A DNA stretch of 64,000 nt from the NCBI RefSeq assembly GCF_016808335.1, contig NC_053139.1, positions 16,820,782 to 16,884,781 on the forward strand, written 5' to 3'. Of this stretch, positions 44,443-56,130 are shown in pieces. The stretch's first letter is position 1. The number at the start of each line of letters is the position of its first letter. Below the pieces are notes generated by a model. That model made no database searches and was not told the origin of the DNA. It saw only the letters and a list, made by a program, of their open reading frames with translations. This DNA comes from Panicum virgatum (Eukaryota; Streptophyta; Magnoliopsida; Poales; Poaceae). The position numbers and the translations under genes were made by a program.

Positions 44443-45838
44443 TGTTGGTACTTTGTAACGTCACGAATAAAATCCGTAAACGCACGGATACCATTGTAGA
44501 TTTCACCCAGGAGTATTCCAGAGTATCGTATCCACTGGGGAACGTGAGTACACTATCTACGGGTTCAGACTCATCCAAGGACACACACTGGTGTAGAAGG
44601 GATAGAATAGAGAAGACTTCCTAAGATTTAGAATCTATGTTTAGAGAAAGAGATACTTCACCGTTATACTTCGAGCTACTGGTATCGACCGGCTTAAACA
44701 AGCCGATAGCTCCAATAATAATGATCTATCCAATATCCGAACGTGGAGGATTACTAGGGCTCAAACAGGACTATCACCACCTGCCGGCTACCTCTCCAAA
44801 CCGTGGGACTATCAGACAACTGAGTGGTATAGTCTAGCCTAGACACCACATCTACGCTATTCCCTACTAACTCTAGAGGCGATCAGGGTTATCCTTCTCT
44901 ATCCGAAGCCCAACTCTAGAGTCAAATGCTACTCTAAGCATACACTCCAACTAATATAAGGCAGAAGAAATAACTTGCAACTAAACCCTATGTCAAAATA
45001 AGAAAGTCTCGAACACTTACAACCGAATAAGCATCTGTCGAGGTACAAGCGGAGAAGAGTGCTAACAAGCCCGGCACTTTCCCCCGACTCCTCCTCACTC
45101 TCTTGTAGAGGTACAATTTGGAGAAAAGCGTCGTTACTGGCGCCCCTCCTAAGTACCTCTACCCTCTCTCCTACACTAAACACAAGCTAGAGAAGCTCTT
45201 CACTTGGAGGTGAGTCATTTATTTCTTACCCACACCCCTCATATATATAGGAGGGAGCCAGGGGTCTTGCGTCGCCGTTCTGCAGCCATGCCTTCTCAAA
45301 CCGACATTCTCCACCAATGAGGAAGCGCCACGTCGAAGCTTGAGGCAGTAGGGCCCACTGGGTCGTCGGCCGACCAGGGTGGTCGACCGACCAGGCCCAG
45401 CTGCCAACCGCCTTCAGCTTTCATCTAGGGGTTGACACGTGGGGTCCTTGGTCTTTAGCACGTGGTATTGCTTCTGATAAGTCGGTTTAACTGCTGCATT
45501 TGCGTCCATGGATCCTCGCGCTTGCGTCTGATTGGTCAAGAAGAGATTGCCTCGGATTGCTGACATGTCATTGCTCATGGGCTGCGTCTCCCTCACATGT
45601 GCAGCTGCTAAGTGGGCCCTTTTGGCCTTTGGGCTTGCTTGTGCTTAGCCCAGGAACTTATGCCTTGGGTAATATGCTTGTGACATGCAGTTTTTGCCCA
45701 AATTCACCTGCACACATTCTTAGGCCAGCATCTGTGGAATTCATCAAATAATTATCCTATGCTAACATTTATTTCTCCCGTTACTCGACTTTTACCCAAT
45801 AGTTGACGGTCAAAATGGGTCAATAGAGACCGTCAACA
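44443..45838 (-). repeat. Solo LTR (F) of an Athila-like element
   Basis: 1396 bp, TGTTGGTACT to ACCGTCAACA, with identical 5-bp target duplication AAGCT on both sides (44438-44442, 45839-45843) and no internal sequence: the product of recombination between two LTRs. Contains TATA (CATATATATAGG, about 45240-45251), the GGCCGACC/GGTCGACCGACC pair (about 45366-45395), the conserved block at about 44738-44808, and the U5 hairpin at 44472-44489. Inserted into the LINE. Confidence 0.9.
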
Positions 45839-45843
45839 AAGCT

Positions 45844-46410
45844 AAGGAGAAGAAAAAATACCAAAGTGACCGGATGATCGTCAAAATAGTTTCTTGCTAA
45901 AGAAGGGTACTAGCGCCATTCAGAAGTGGAACTTCTAGTCTTCTTCATCATCAGTGGGCTTCTTCCCCTTCACTATCTTTTTAGAGATAATCTTCTTGGC
46001 TGTTAGCTTTTCCCCAATGGTGGTCTTGGAAAGGAGGGCCTCCTCAGACCTCAGTTAGAGTTCCAGGGGCTATCATGCAGGCCTTTTCAACAATAGCCTA
46101 AATCTGTGTTATAGAGAGATTTGGGGGGGGGGGTAGCAGAGCAGGCAAAGGCATCCTTTAGTATCACATCCAGATTGCTTGAAGCCAACATTTTTTCCCT
46201 TACGTCTATTACTTCTCTTTACAGAAGAAGCAACTAGAGGTGAGCTGCTAGATTTTCTAGCAGGAGGAGCCCCAACTGCCTCTGTCTGATCCTGGTCAAG
46301 TAGTTCTTGAATTTGAAATTCAGGGTAGCTGACTTCTGCATTCTTGGGGTAAGATTGAGGAAAAACAAAGGACATCTGCTCATTATCTTTGTTTAAACTG
46401 GTTAGAGTCT
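45844..46410 (-). pseudogene. LINE ORF1 C-terminal remnant
   Basis: Frame at 46109-46410 reads MSFVFPQSYPKNAEVSYP and then an S/K/R-rich stretch (ARKSSSSPLVASSVKRSNRR, KGKNVGFKQ) seen at the end of plant LINE ORF1 products. No zinc knuckle is visible. It continues the LINE right of the solo LTR. Confidence 0.5.
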
Positions 46411-46421
46411 CCCAATCCTCT

Positions 46422-47295
46422 TGTTGGTACTTTGTAACATCACGAATAAAATCCGCAAGTGCATGAATACCGCTATAGGTTTCACCCAAGAGTATTCCAG
46501 GGTATCGTATCCATTGGGGAACGTGAGTACACTACCTACGGGAGCCTACCCAAGTGTATTCCAGGGTATCGTATCCACTGGGGAACGTGAGTACACTACC
46601 TACGGGTTCAGGCTCATCCAAGGACACACACACTGGTGCAAGAGGGATAGGACAGAGAGGACTTCCTAAGATTTAGAATCTATGTTTAGAGGAAGGGATA
46701 CTTCACCGTTATATTTCGAGCTACTGGTTTTGACCGGCTTGAGAAAGTCGATAGCTCCAATAATAATGCTCTATCCAATATCCGAACGTGGAGGGTTACT
46801 AGGGCTCGAACAGGGTTGTCACCATCTGTCGGCTATCTCTACAAACCGTGGGACTATCAAACAACTGAGTGGTATAGTCTAGCCTAGATACCACATCTAC
46901 ACTATTCCCTACTGATCCTAACCCTGGCCAATATTATCCTTTTCTATCCAGAGTCTTAAGCTAGGATCAAATGCAACCATAAGCATACACTCAACTTATA
47001 TAAGGCAGAAGAAATAACTTGCAATGAAACTCTAATTTTAAATAAGAAAGTCTCGAACAGTTACAACCGAATAAGCATCCGTCGAGGTACAAGCGGAGAA
47101 GAGTGCCGACAAGCCCGGCTCTTCCCCCGACTATCTCCCTCACTCTCGTAGAGGTACAATTTAGAGAATAGCGCCATTACCGGCGCCCCTCCTAAGTACC
47201 TCCACCCCTCTCCCCTACTAAACACAAGCTAGAAAGGCTCTACACTTGGTGGTGAGTGATGTGTGGTGTTCTAATTTCTTACCCCCTCCCCTCAT
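46422..47295 (-). repeat. Truncated LTR (H), same family as F
   Basis: Matches F from its first base through to the TATA region, then stops at CCCCTCATA (47295), where unrelated LTR sequence begins. Left neighbour CCTCT could be a target duplication. Contains a 61-bp tandem duplication at about 46487-46606 not present in F. Confidence 0.8.
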
Positions 47296-48327
47296 ACTAA
47301 CCACATGCCAAGAAATATGGTAATCGGTAAGCTTAAGTACCTGATTGGACCGAGGCGTGAAACATACCACCCCACTGTCAGCGGGTGCAAAGTCGTCGTA
47401 CTTGTAGTCGAGGGCGGTGGGCCTGTCCCGCGAAATAGGAAGAAAGGGGAAATATTGCGTGGGTGACTTCTCTTCCCATACGTGTGTGTTAGGTTTGTCT
47501 TGCAAGGTAAATAAACTCGATTCGAATTGTTCCGCCGCTCACGGACAATGAGACTGCTTAACACTTTTGCCACATAGAGTAACTTGAGTAACAAGTGGAA
47601 GATGATGATGATGAATATTGATGGATGATTAATTGTTTTCCAAACATGAATGATTAGAGATAGATGCTCACCTAGACTAGTTAATTGAATTAGATTTATG
47701 AAAGCTAAAATCTGAAGGTAAGGATCTACTATTAGTTGCTTTTTCGGCAAACAAACCCCTCCAGCCAAAAAAGCTTTGCATGTCTAATTAAGTGGACTAA
47801 GTTATATCCGTTGACGGGTAAGCCTTGCTGAGTATTAGTATACTCAGCCTTGCTTGTGGTATTGTTTTCAGGTGAGACTTTTAAAGAAATGTTTGCTGAT
47901 TTAACTGCTTTACCTTCGGGTTGGTCTATGGTGTAGGATGGATCCTCAGCTGGTGCTGACACTTATCCTCCCGAGTGATGTCTCTTATGGGCTTTATCGA
48001 GATGTCAAGTTATCATGTTTTTACCTTCCACTGAATAAATGAACTCTGATGAACTGTAGTAGTTGAAATTCTGTAGTACTGTCTTACTCTTCGAACTGGT
48101 TGTAATAATTTCAACTTCTGCTGCAAGACTCTATGATGTATGAAATGTGTGTTGTTGTACTCTTTGGACTCGCCTTCGTGTGAGGTTTACTTATTTGATC
48201 CCGATTTTCTGTGGCTTTAATCGAGATTTTACTTGAGGAACTGTCGAGGTACGTTCGAGTTCTATCACAGTTGCCTTGCAACACTGGTTAGCACACTAAT
48301 CCAAGTTATTTTGGGTGGTTCCGCCAC
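47296..48327 (+). repeat. Truncated gypsy LTR fragment, possibly Del/Tekay type
   Basis: Plus-strand words typical of a grass chromovirus LTR: GTGTGTTAGGTTTGTCTTGC, GCCTTGCTGAGTATTAGTATACTCAGCCTTGC in outline, and an end GGGTGGTTCCGCCACA at 48327. The left end is missing (joined to H) and no primer site follows. The family name is from memory of similar grass LTRs, so it is tentative. Confidence 0.45.
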
Positions 48328-48900
48328 ACAAAGAAGACCAACAAGGTGTGATGCAAGAAGAAGACGACGTCAACGTCCACTACTACTTCTCCAGATACAG
48401 ATGAAATGACCTCGACCTAACTAGGTATGGAGAAAGGTCCTACATTTCGGACCCTAAACAAAGAGCTAGCTTAGGGGAGATTCCCTCCCCAAAGTCAACT
48501 GTATCCCTTTACTTGCTTTCGAAGAAATTTGATAAAATCTTCTAAAATAAATAAATATTTACTGCTTTATTTTCCTTCCATATGCGTGGTAAGAATGTTT
48601 AACTTCTCTTAAAGTTGAAGAATGAAATTTGCTTTGTTCTGTCTCAACTGATGTGTCTAAGTTTATGGTTAAGAGTACACTTAAGTTGTGGATTGCGCAT
48701 GCTTAATCCAAGTCTTAGCTTTTGTGAGTATAGATATGGGGAATAAAGCTATGCAATCTTGTTCTAGTGATGCTTGAAATCTGAAATTGTTGCTTTTGAA
48801 AAATTCAAATAAGGCAAGTTCCTCAGTGATAAGCAATGTCCTACTAGAGCCATATGGCATACATCATGAAAAATCTTATACATATGCTGCTTGTCATTCT
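48328..48900 (+). mobile_element. Fragment of a second B-family element
   Basis: Plus-strand copy of the complement of B at about 10280-10860: matching words include CTTCTCCAGATACAG, GTATGGAGAAAGGTCCT, AGCTTAGGGGAGATTCCCTC, AAAGTCAACTGTATCC and GAGCCATATGGCATA. It represents the end of gag-protease and the start of the 3' non-coding region. Both ends are abrupt, against the 47296-48327 LTR and the 48901 duplication. Confidence 0.75.
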
Positions 48901-49932
48901 CTGGATAATTAAGTGAGCGGTAGATATGTTGTCCAAATATGTAAAGGTTTGGTTAGTTTGCCACTACATTTTGCTGTTCCATATGGTGCCTGTGTACAAC
49001 ACGCTACGAGGCCAAGTCTAGCAATGGGCCCATGAACACGCGCGCCACCGATGGCTCGTCCCAGGATTGCAACTTCTCGGTGCAGAACGTGGGAGACTAG
49101 GTGAGCATCCGGATGAAGGCTTCCGGCGCCGCCGCTGCGCAGATTAGGGACACAGTCTAGGACATGGACCTCGTCGCCATCAACGCCGAGGAAGCAATGC
49201 CGGAGCCCATGGAGCAGTTCGATCTCGTCGAGGCTCCCGTGGCCGACGCGCCAAGGGCGTCTGGCATGACAGCGCGCCGAGGGCGTCCGTGGCACGTGGC
49301 GGACGCGCCCGGCCCGGCCACCGATGACAACGCGGGGCCTGCCGACCAGAGGAAGAATACCAGGTCATCCATCCTCGGCCGTGCTCGAGCTCGCCCCACA
49401 GCGATGGATCTGCGATGACAGGACCCCGGCAGGTGTGGGAAGCGAGGAGCGGGCGGCTATGAGGGTGGCAGGCACTGGGCCAGTGGGGGCGCGGTCGCTC
49501 GGCGTTCATGCTGCCACTGTCAACCGCCGTTCTCGCCCTCCCTCCATCACGCGTGCTCGTCGTCCATCCATCATCAGCGCAGCGCCGGATCTGCGACGTG
49601 CCTCCTCCCACAATGGCTCCATAGCAATGAGGTCTACGACGACTCCTTGGTGGCGGGTGTAGCGGCTCGACAGACGTGGGAAGCAGGTGACAAGGACAAG
49701 GTGGAGGCTCCCGATGAATTGGAGAGGGACAATAGTGGCAAGTGCGGTTGCAATGCCGTGAGCCATGGGATCGATGCTTCTCTTTGGATGGAAACACCAT
49801 TTTCCCACTTCAAAAGTGACAGTAGTGTCAAATAAACAAAAACTCGGCTTGAGAACATATAGGAAAGAATTCATGTTTGGGTGTTAATTAGGCAAATATC
49901 ATTATTTCTAGTGTCAAATTGGCAATTCTCTC
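48901..49932. mobile_element. MULE remnant, left terminal repeat missing
   Basis: The GC-rich interior (about 49000-49800) and right terminal inverted repeat (about 49825-49932, ending GGCAATTCTCTC) match the complete MULE at 53386-54736. The right target copy TATTAAAGA follows at 49933-49941. The left terminus was lost where it joins the B fragment at 48900. Confidence 0.75.
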
Positions 49933-50796
49933 TATTAAAGATGCAATTCTGAAGAACTCGAATATGATTCCAGAAGGACTCGAAAGCCTGGACTACTCGG
50001 CTACGAAGAGCTCGGGGGCTTGTCAGACCTAGAGCTACGGGACTTCTGGTACAGATCTTTCTAGAATAAGGATAGGGCATGTCCTATACCTTAACTGGTT
50101 GTAATGTGGTCGGATACAAGTAGGACTAGTCAGTACAGAAGGAAACTACCAAACAGAGTACGGGTAGAACTCCTAAGCTTGTAGCAAGCAGGATATCTAG
50201 AACCCTATCCCCCCAGAGTATATAAGGGTAGACAGGGACCCCCTCCAAAGCAATCTACAACCTCAGGAAAGACAAACCACCAAACAGGACGTACGGTATT
50301 ACGCAACTTGTTGCCCGGACTAGTTTAAAACTTGTGTGGCTTGCACCATCGAGTTCATGATCTCAGTGACACCCAGCCTACAGATATACCATCTCGTGGT
50401 ATCCCTCGGTGGGCTCAGTGAGGTAATACACCGCACCAACACATAGAGCTAGAGAAAGCCCGAAGTCACAACGAACCTAGGTCGTAGCATAGATTGGCTA
50501 GCCTACGCGTATACAATATATAAGTCATGGAAAGTCCGGACACAATACAATATACTATCAAGGTAGCATAAAGATCATACTAGTTATGACTTAGCCGAGA
50601 ATAATTGTTTGATGAGACGTGCAAATATATAATTATAGCAACAATATAGTATGAGAGTAAGTAAAAATTGAAAAAACTGACGTGGCTTTGAATCTCATAT
50701 TATTTGTGTTGAGGCTGTCGCGCCGAGATGTATAAACCATACTAGGCATCAAGGAGCATGAAGTAAAGATGCATCAAGTTGTAGCAACAGCATGTA

Positions 50797-51312
50797 CAAG
50801 CTGTCTTGTTGCTCATGAGCCATGATAGACATGCAAACCAATGCATTAAATTCTTGCGTCCGCCAGCAACCACTTTATGGGTGCATTAAATTCTTACAAC
50901 TAGTAGCAACCACTATGAGTCCATTAAAAACTTATGCATGCCAACAACCCAATAACAATTGTATATCATCCTGCTCATGATCCATGATCGACATGCAGAC
51001 CATTACAGGTGCATTAAATACTTGTGTCTACCAGCCACCACTCTATGGGCGCATTAAATTCTTATAACTGGAAGCCACCAGTAAATGGATGTACTTAATA
51101 CTTGTAGCTACCAACAAATCCAACAATTGTTCTGTAATGTCTTGCTGATCAAAAGCCATGATGGTACATGCCAGTACAAATGCATTAAATACTTGTGTCT
51201 GCCAACTAACATCGCTTTATGGGTGCGTTAAATTCTTACAGCTGGCAACAACCACTATATAAATGTACTAATACTTGCAGCTGCCAACAACCCAACAACC
51301 ATGTTACATAAT
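50797..51312. repeat. Higher-order tandem repeat array upstream of the BURP gene
   Basis: Three units of about 162-174 bp, each beginning near GCCATGAT (50819, 50981, 51155). Every unit contains three degenerate subrepeats of about 38 bp with the core GCATTAAATACTTGTGTCTG followed by CCAACAACCACT. The same array occurs at 55610-56130. Confidence 0.8.
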
Positions 51313-51598
51313 CTAATATATTAAAATATTCACTATTATATATTATTAAACCGCACGTGTTGATGCTTTCTAGCATGTCGCGTATAGCCAACGAGCAACC
51401 TACAATGTGGAACATAGCAAAGATGATGCGTCCATCTCCACAACAAGATTTAATTAGTCCAACTGGAAATTAGAGCTTGCTAACTATTCAGGATAGAAAG
51501 CTAAAGAGCTGTCAGCGTCCTGTATAAGTAACGGTGCCCAGATGCCGGGTGAGAACACAGGGAAACATAACAGCAAGTCTTAACTAGTTGTGGAACAA

Positions 51599-52960
51599 AT
51601 GGGTGTTCTTCTATGCTTCGTGTCACTTCTGGTATGTCATGTGCTACATCAAACATCTACACTCTCAAGTAGTTGTCTTCGTTCTTAGCCAGATTGCTGG
51701 GGAATCATCCATAGAATTGATAATAGATCTAGTATTTTTAACCTTTCTCCAATTTTGATGTTGCGGCAATGACGGTCTTGCAGGTTGTTGTGGCCAGTGG
51801 AGGCAAGTGTGCAGCTTTGGTGACAGGAGCCAAAGGGAATACTATGTTGTACTATGCCTCTAGGTCAGAGCTCAACACATACTGGCAGTCAGTGTTTCCT
51901 AATAGGCCCATACCGTCAGCCATACTCTCTCATTTTAGTGCACGTTCTGGTACCTCTCTACCTCACACACAATATATGCATACTATATAAGCCTTAGATC
52001 ATTGGGGAAGAAATTGTGTAGCTGCACTTTGGTTCTCAAGTGCATGTACTATTGTACCTTCTACTTAGGGTGTGCAATATACAGATGGGGATTTACTTTG
52101 ACTAACATTATAACAAACATCTTACTGGAACCGAGAGTAAAGATCAGGAAAAGGAACACTACTGGTCCATATATTCTGATCAGCTTACCAAAAGGGATGC
52201 AAAGATCTTCCATAACTAGGCACATAGGGTGACTTCAGAGAAGTTGCTGTACCCAGAGAGCACCTTCACTATGGGGTCCAAGATCAACCTCTACATCGAT
52301 TGGGCGGCCGCCTTGCACAGCGCTTTCCTTCATCGTGATGTCGCCAATTCAATCCCGATGTCCACAGAGAACTTTACTGACATCGCCACCATGTCCTTGC
52401 CAGTGTCCGTCTCCATGGCCCGTGATATGTGGTCCACGCTAAGCTCGTGTGAGCACCCCCGCGAGGTGGTGGGTGAGCAAAAGGCATGCGCTACATCCTT
52501 GGAGTCCATGCACAAGTTCGTAGCGTCGGCACTAGGAACAAGCAGCATCCATGCCTTCTCCACATCCCTCGATGTGCCAGAGGAGGGCATTGCCTCACTG
52601 TCGGACATTTACAAGGTGGCGGCAATGCGTGCTCTAACCACCCATGGAGCTACCAAGGAACCATCCAACACCGTGACGTGCCACAGCATGAGCTTCCCAT
52701 TCGTGTTGTTCTATTGTCATGCCGTCAACCCGACAAGGATCTATGAGATCACGTTGAAGAAGGTTAAGAATGGTGTTGTCCCTGCTGTGAAGAGAAGGTC
52801 GCCGGTGGTCCGGGCACTAGCAGTATGCCATGTGGACACTTCGGGGTTTGACCCCACATTGAATTACTGGGTGAAGCTTGGTCTCAAGCCAGGGCAAGCC
52901 TCAGTGTGTCACTTCCTTACAAGGGGTGATGTCCTCTGGACGCCTACGTTAGTTGCTTGA
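51599..52960 (+). CDS. BURP-domain protein gene, probably disrupted
   Basis: Likely exon 1 51599-51631 (ATG; donor GTATGT), exon 2 51784-51949 (acceptor TTGCAG), last exon ending TGA-free at TAG... about 52960 (reading frame GVLLCFVSLL-VVVASGGKC is a clear signal peptide; exon 2 has YWQSVFPNRPIPSAI, the N-terminal motif of RAFTIN/BURP proteins). The last exon holds the BURP domain: CEHPREVVGEQKACATSLES, then the CH pairs CHSMSFPFVLFYCH, ALAVCHVDTSGFDP and VCHFLTRGDVLW, fitting the CH-X10-CH-Xn-CH-Xn-CH-X8-W signature. BURP proteins are secreted plant proteins, some acting in pollen wall or seed development. Problem: the exon 2 donor leaves one base, but no acceptor gives the right phase, and an in-frame TAG (52217-52219) lies in what looks like a 21-bp insertion between DAKIF and TSEKLL. 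So it may be a pseudogene or be spliced in a way I cannot see. Confidence 0.75.
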
Positions 52961-53385
52961 GTAGTGGTATGCTCCATATGAGCCTTTTGTATGTAGAAAA
53001 TAAGGAAGACAAGGTTGAAAGCACCTTCATGTATGTCGAGTTGTACTACCTAATATATGTGATCCCTGGCTCGAGTACTATGCATGCTCCATCTACCCAT
53101 GTGTGCTCATCTACAAATGTGTTACCATTATTTATTCTATCGCGTTTTTGATTCTATATACACTCGATCACATTTCCAACTTGCTATCCATAGTGGGCCC
53201 ACTTGCATGATTTTGAGGATTCTTGTGATCTCCTCACTCAATCTCCCAAAGATAACCATAGTTTAAAGTACCCACATGAACATATAAAAGATGTTTTTTA
53301 ATTACTTGAAGTCTACACGGGGCAAGGGCACCTTGCTCATAGCCTCGAAGCAGCCTGGAAGGTGCTCTGGAAGACATATTAAAGA
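52961..53385 (+). other. BURP gene 3' flank
   Basis: No separate gene. Likely 3' UTR then intergenic DNA, ending with the 9-bp MULE target TATTAAAGA (53377-53385). Confidence 0.5.
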
Positions 53386-54736
53386 GAGAGAATTGCCTAT
53401 TTGACACTAGAAATAATGAGATTTGGCTATTTGACACCCAAACTTGAATTCTTGCCTATATGTCCTGAAGTCGAGTTTTTGTTGTCTATTTGACACTACC
53501 GTGAGTTTGGATAGCTAACACTGTTATAAGTCCTACGCGATAAGACTATTTTATCCCTAGAGTGGTTTGGACTACTTGACAGGGAAGATTTGTTTGGATA
53601 GCTATTATGTTTGTATCTTGACAATAACACATTTTATTCCTCCGGATAATTAAGTGAGCGGTAGATATGTTGTCCAAATATGTGAAGGTTTGGTTAGTTT
53701 GCCACAGCATTTTGCTGTTCCATGCGGTGCCTGTTTACTACAGGCTGCGAGGCCAAGTCCAGTGACCGGCCCATGAAAACACTCGCCACCGACGTCTCAT
53801 CTCGGGATTGCAACTTCACGGTACAGAACATGGGCGACCAGGTGAGCATCTGGATGGAGGCCTCCGGTGCTGCCATCACGCGGGTTAGGGACACGGTCTA
53901 GGACCTAGATCTCGTTGCCATCTATGCCATGGACGCAGTGTCAGAGCCTGTGGAGCTGTTCGACCCCGTTGAGGCACCCGCGGCCGACGCGCCAAGGGCA
54001 TTCGGAAGGATGGCGCGCCGCGGGCACTCGCGGCACGTAGCAGACGCGCCCGGTCCGGCCACCGATGATGACGTAGTGCCTGCCGACCAAAGGAAGAACG
54101 CCAGGTCATCCGTCCTCGGCTGCGCTCAAGCTCGCCCCATAGCAACGGATCTACGACAACGGGACCCCGGCAGGTGCGGGGAGCGAGGAGCGGGTAGCTG
54201 CAAGGGCGGTAGGCGCGGGGCCGGTGGGGGCATAGTGGCTTAGCGTTCGTGCTGCCACCACGGCCGCCGTTCTCGCCCTCTCTCCGTCACGCGTGCACGT
54301 CGAACATCCATCGGCGGTGCAGCGCCGGATTTGCGACGTGATGCCTCCCACAACGGCTCCTCGGCAACAAAGTTTGTGACGACTCCTTGGCGGCGGGTGC
54401 AGCGGCTTGGCGGACGCGGGAAGGGGTCAACGAGGACAAGGTCGAGGCGTCCGACGAATTGAAGAGAGATGATAGCGGCAGCTGCGGCCGCGATGCCGTG
54501 AGCCATAGGATTGATGCTTTTCTTTGGATGGAAACACTATTTTTCCCCACTTCAAAGGGTATTTAGGTCTTTTCCACTTGGCTCATCTATTCCTCTAACA
54601 GTGATCCCTAACAGAACTGACAATAGTGTTAAATAGGCAACAAAAACTCGACTAGACATCATATAGGCAAGAATTCAAGTTTGGGTGTCAAATAGACAAA
54701 GCTCATTATTTCTACTGTCAAATAGGCAATTCTCTC
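53386..54736. mobile_element. Mutator-like element with gene-like cargo (Pack-MULE-like)
   Basis: 1351 bp. Perfect 9-bp duplication TATTAAAGA at 53377-53385 and 54737-54745, diagnostic for Mutator. Long terminal inverted repeats of about 110-130 bp: GAGAGAATTGCCTATTTGAC at the left and its complement at the right, each with internal CTATTTGACAC repeats. The interior (about 53700-54540) is strikingly GC-rich and gene-like, with a plus frame containing DCNFTVQNMGDQVSIWMEAS, then after a TAG DLDLVAIYAMDAVSEPVELFD; the source gene is not recognised. No transposase. The same TAG occurs in the left copy (49157-49159 area), so the cargo was already broken before duplication. Confidence 0.85.
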
Positions 54737-54745
54737 TATTAAAGA

Positions 54746-55250
54746 TGCAATTCTGAAGAACTCGAATACGACTCCAGAAGTACTCGGAAGCTTGGACTAC
54801 TCGGATACGAAGAGCTCCGGGGCTTGTCAGATCTAGAGCCACGGGACTACTTACATGGTACTGATCTTGCTACAATAAGGATAGGGCATGTCCTATACAT
54901 TAACGGGTTGTAATGTGGTCGGATACAAGTAGGACTAGTCGGTACAGAAGGAAACTACTGGACAGAGTATGGGTAGAACTCCTAAGCTTGTAGCAAGCCA
55001 GGATACCTGGAACCCTATTCCCCCAAGTATATAATGGTGGACAGGGACCCCCTCCAAAGCAATCTACAACCTCAAGCAACACAAACCACCAAACAGAACG
55101 TGTGGTATTACGCAACTTGCTTCCCGGACCAGTTTAAAACTTGTGTGGCTTCCACCATCGAGTTCATGACCTTAGTGACACCCAGCCTACAGATCTACCA
55201 TCTCGGGGTATCCCTCGGTGGGCTCGGTGAGGTAATACACCGCACCAACA
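54746..55250 (+). repeat. LTR-like promoter fragment (copy also at 49942-50441)
   Basis: Words such as GAACTCGAATACGACTCC, AAGGATAGGGCATGTCCTA, GGTCGGATACAAGTAGGACT and a TATA box (AAGTATATAATGG) followed by GACAGGGACCCCCTCCAAAG are typical of a grass gypsy LTR. Right end CACCGCACCAACA resembles an LTR terminus. No primer site or internal domain was seen, and the MULE sits at its left. Confidence 0.5.
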
Positions 55251-55609
55251 CGTAGAGCTAGAGAAAGCCCGAAGTCACAACGAGCCGAGGTCGTAGCATA
55301 GATTGGCTAGCCTACCCGCATACAATATATAACTCATGAAAAGTCAGGACACAATACAATATACTATCAAGATAGCATAAAGATCATACTAGGGATGACT
55401 TAGCTGAGAAGAAGAATTGTTTGATGAGTCGCGCAAATATATAATGATAGCAACAATATAGTATGAGAGTAAGTAAAAATTAAAGAAGCTGACGTGGCTT
55501 TGCATCTCATCCTATTTGGATTGAGGCTATTGCATAAAGATGCATAAACCATACTAGGCATCAAGAAGAATGAAGTGAAGATGCATCAAGCTGTAGCAAC
55601 AGCATGTAC

Positions 55610-56130
55610 ATGCTGTTTTGTTGCTCATGAGCCATGATAGACATGCAGCCCAATGCATAAAATACTTGCTTCCGCCAACAACCACTTTATGGGTGCACTA
55701 AATTCTTACAACTAGTAGCAACCACTATGAGTGCATTAAATACTTATGCATACCAACATCCCAACAACAATTGTATATCATCCTTCTCATGAGCCATGAT
55801 CGACATACAGACCATTACACATGCATTAAATACTTGTGTCTACCAACCACCACTTTATGGGCACATTAAATTCTTCCAACTGGAAGCCACCAGTATAAGG
55901 ATGTACTTAATACTTGTAGCTACCAACAAAACTAGCAATTGTTCTATAACGTCATCATAGGCCATGATGGTATTCATACCAGCATATATGCATTAAATAC
56001 TTGTGTCTGCCAACTAACATCGTTTTATGGGTGCGTTAAATTCTTACAGCCGGCAACAACCACTATATAAATGTACTAAATACTTGTAGCTGCCAACAAC
56101 CCAACAAAAACCATGTTACATAATCCAAAA
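55610..56130. repeat. Higher-order tandem repeat array, second copy
   Basis: Three units with GCCATGAT markers at 55631, 55793 and 55961 (periods about 162 and 168 bp) and the same 38-bp subrepeats as 50797-51312. Here it is not followed by a BURP gene. Confidence 0.8.

Larger units (their letters stand above)
40636..46421 (-). mobile_element. L1-type LINE retrotransposon, interrupted by a solo LTR
   Basis: Minus-strand non-LTR element. The 3' end carries an A8 tail (T8 on plus, 40628-40635). ORF2 remnants fill about 40700-44110: endonuclease, reverse transcriptase and C-terminal region in order. ORF1 remnant lies at about 45900-46410, beyond the solo LTR 44443-45838. The right (5') side is cut by another LTR at 46422. 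Many frameshifts; inactive. Confidence 0.8.
48901..51454. repeat. Left copy of the 2.6-kb direct duplication
   Basis: Aligns in order with 53642-56266. Comprises a MULE lacking its left terminal repeat (48901-49932), an LTR-like promoter fragment (49942-50441, TATA at 50219), about 350 bp of unclassified DNA, and a tandem-repeat array (50797-51312). Ends just upstream of the BURP gene. Confidence 0.85.

Noticed and set aside
49180..49800. Long open frames on both strands in the GC-rich MULE interior
   Set aside because: They overlap on both strands, have low-complexity R/P/A composition and no domain; high GC alone gives such frames.
50797..51312. CRISPR-like array
   Set aside because: Units are degenerate, contiguous tandem repeats with subrepeats, without unique spacers, in a plant genome.
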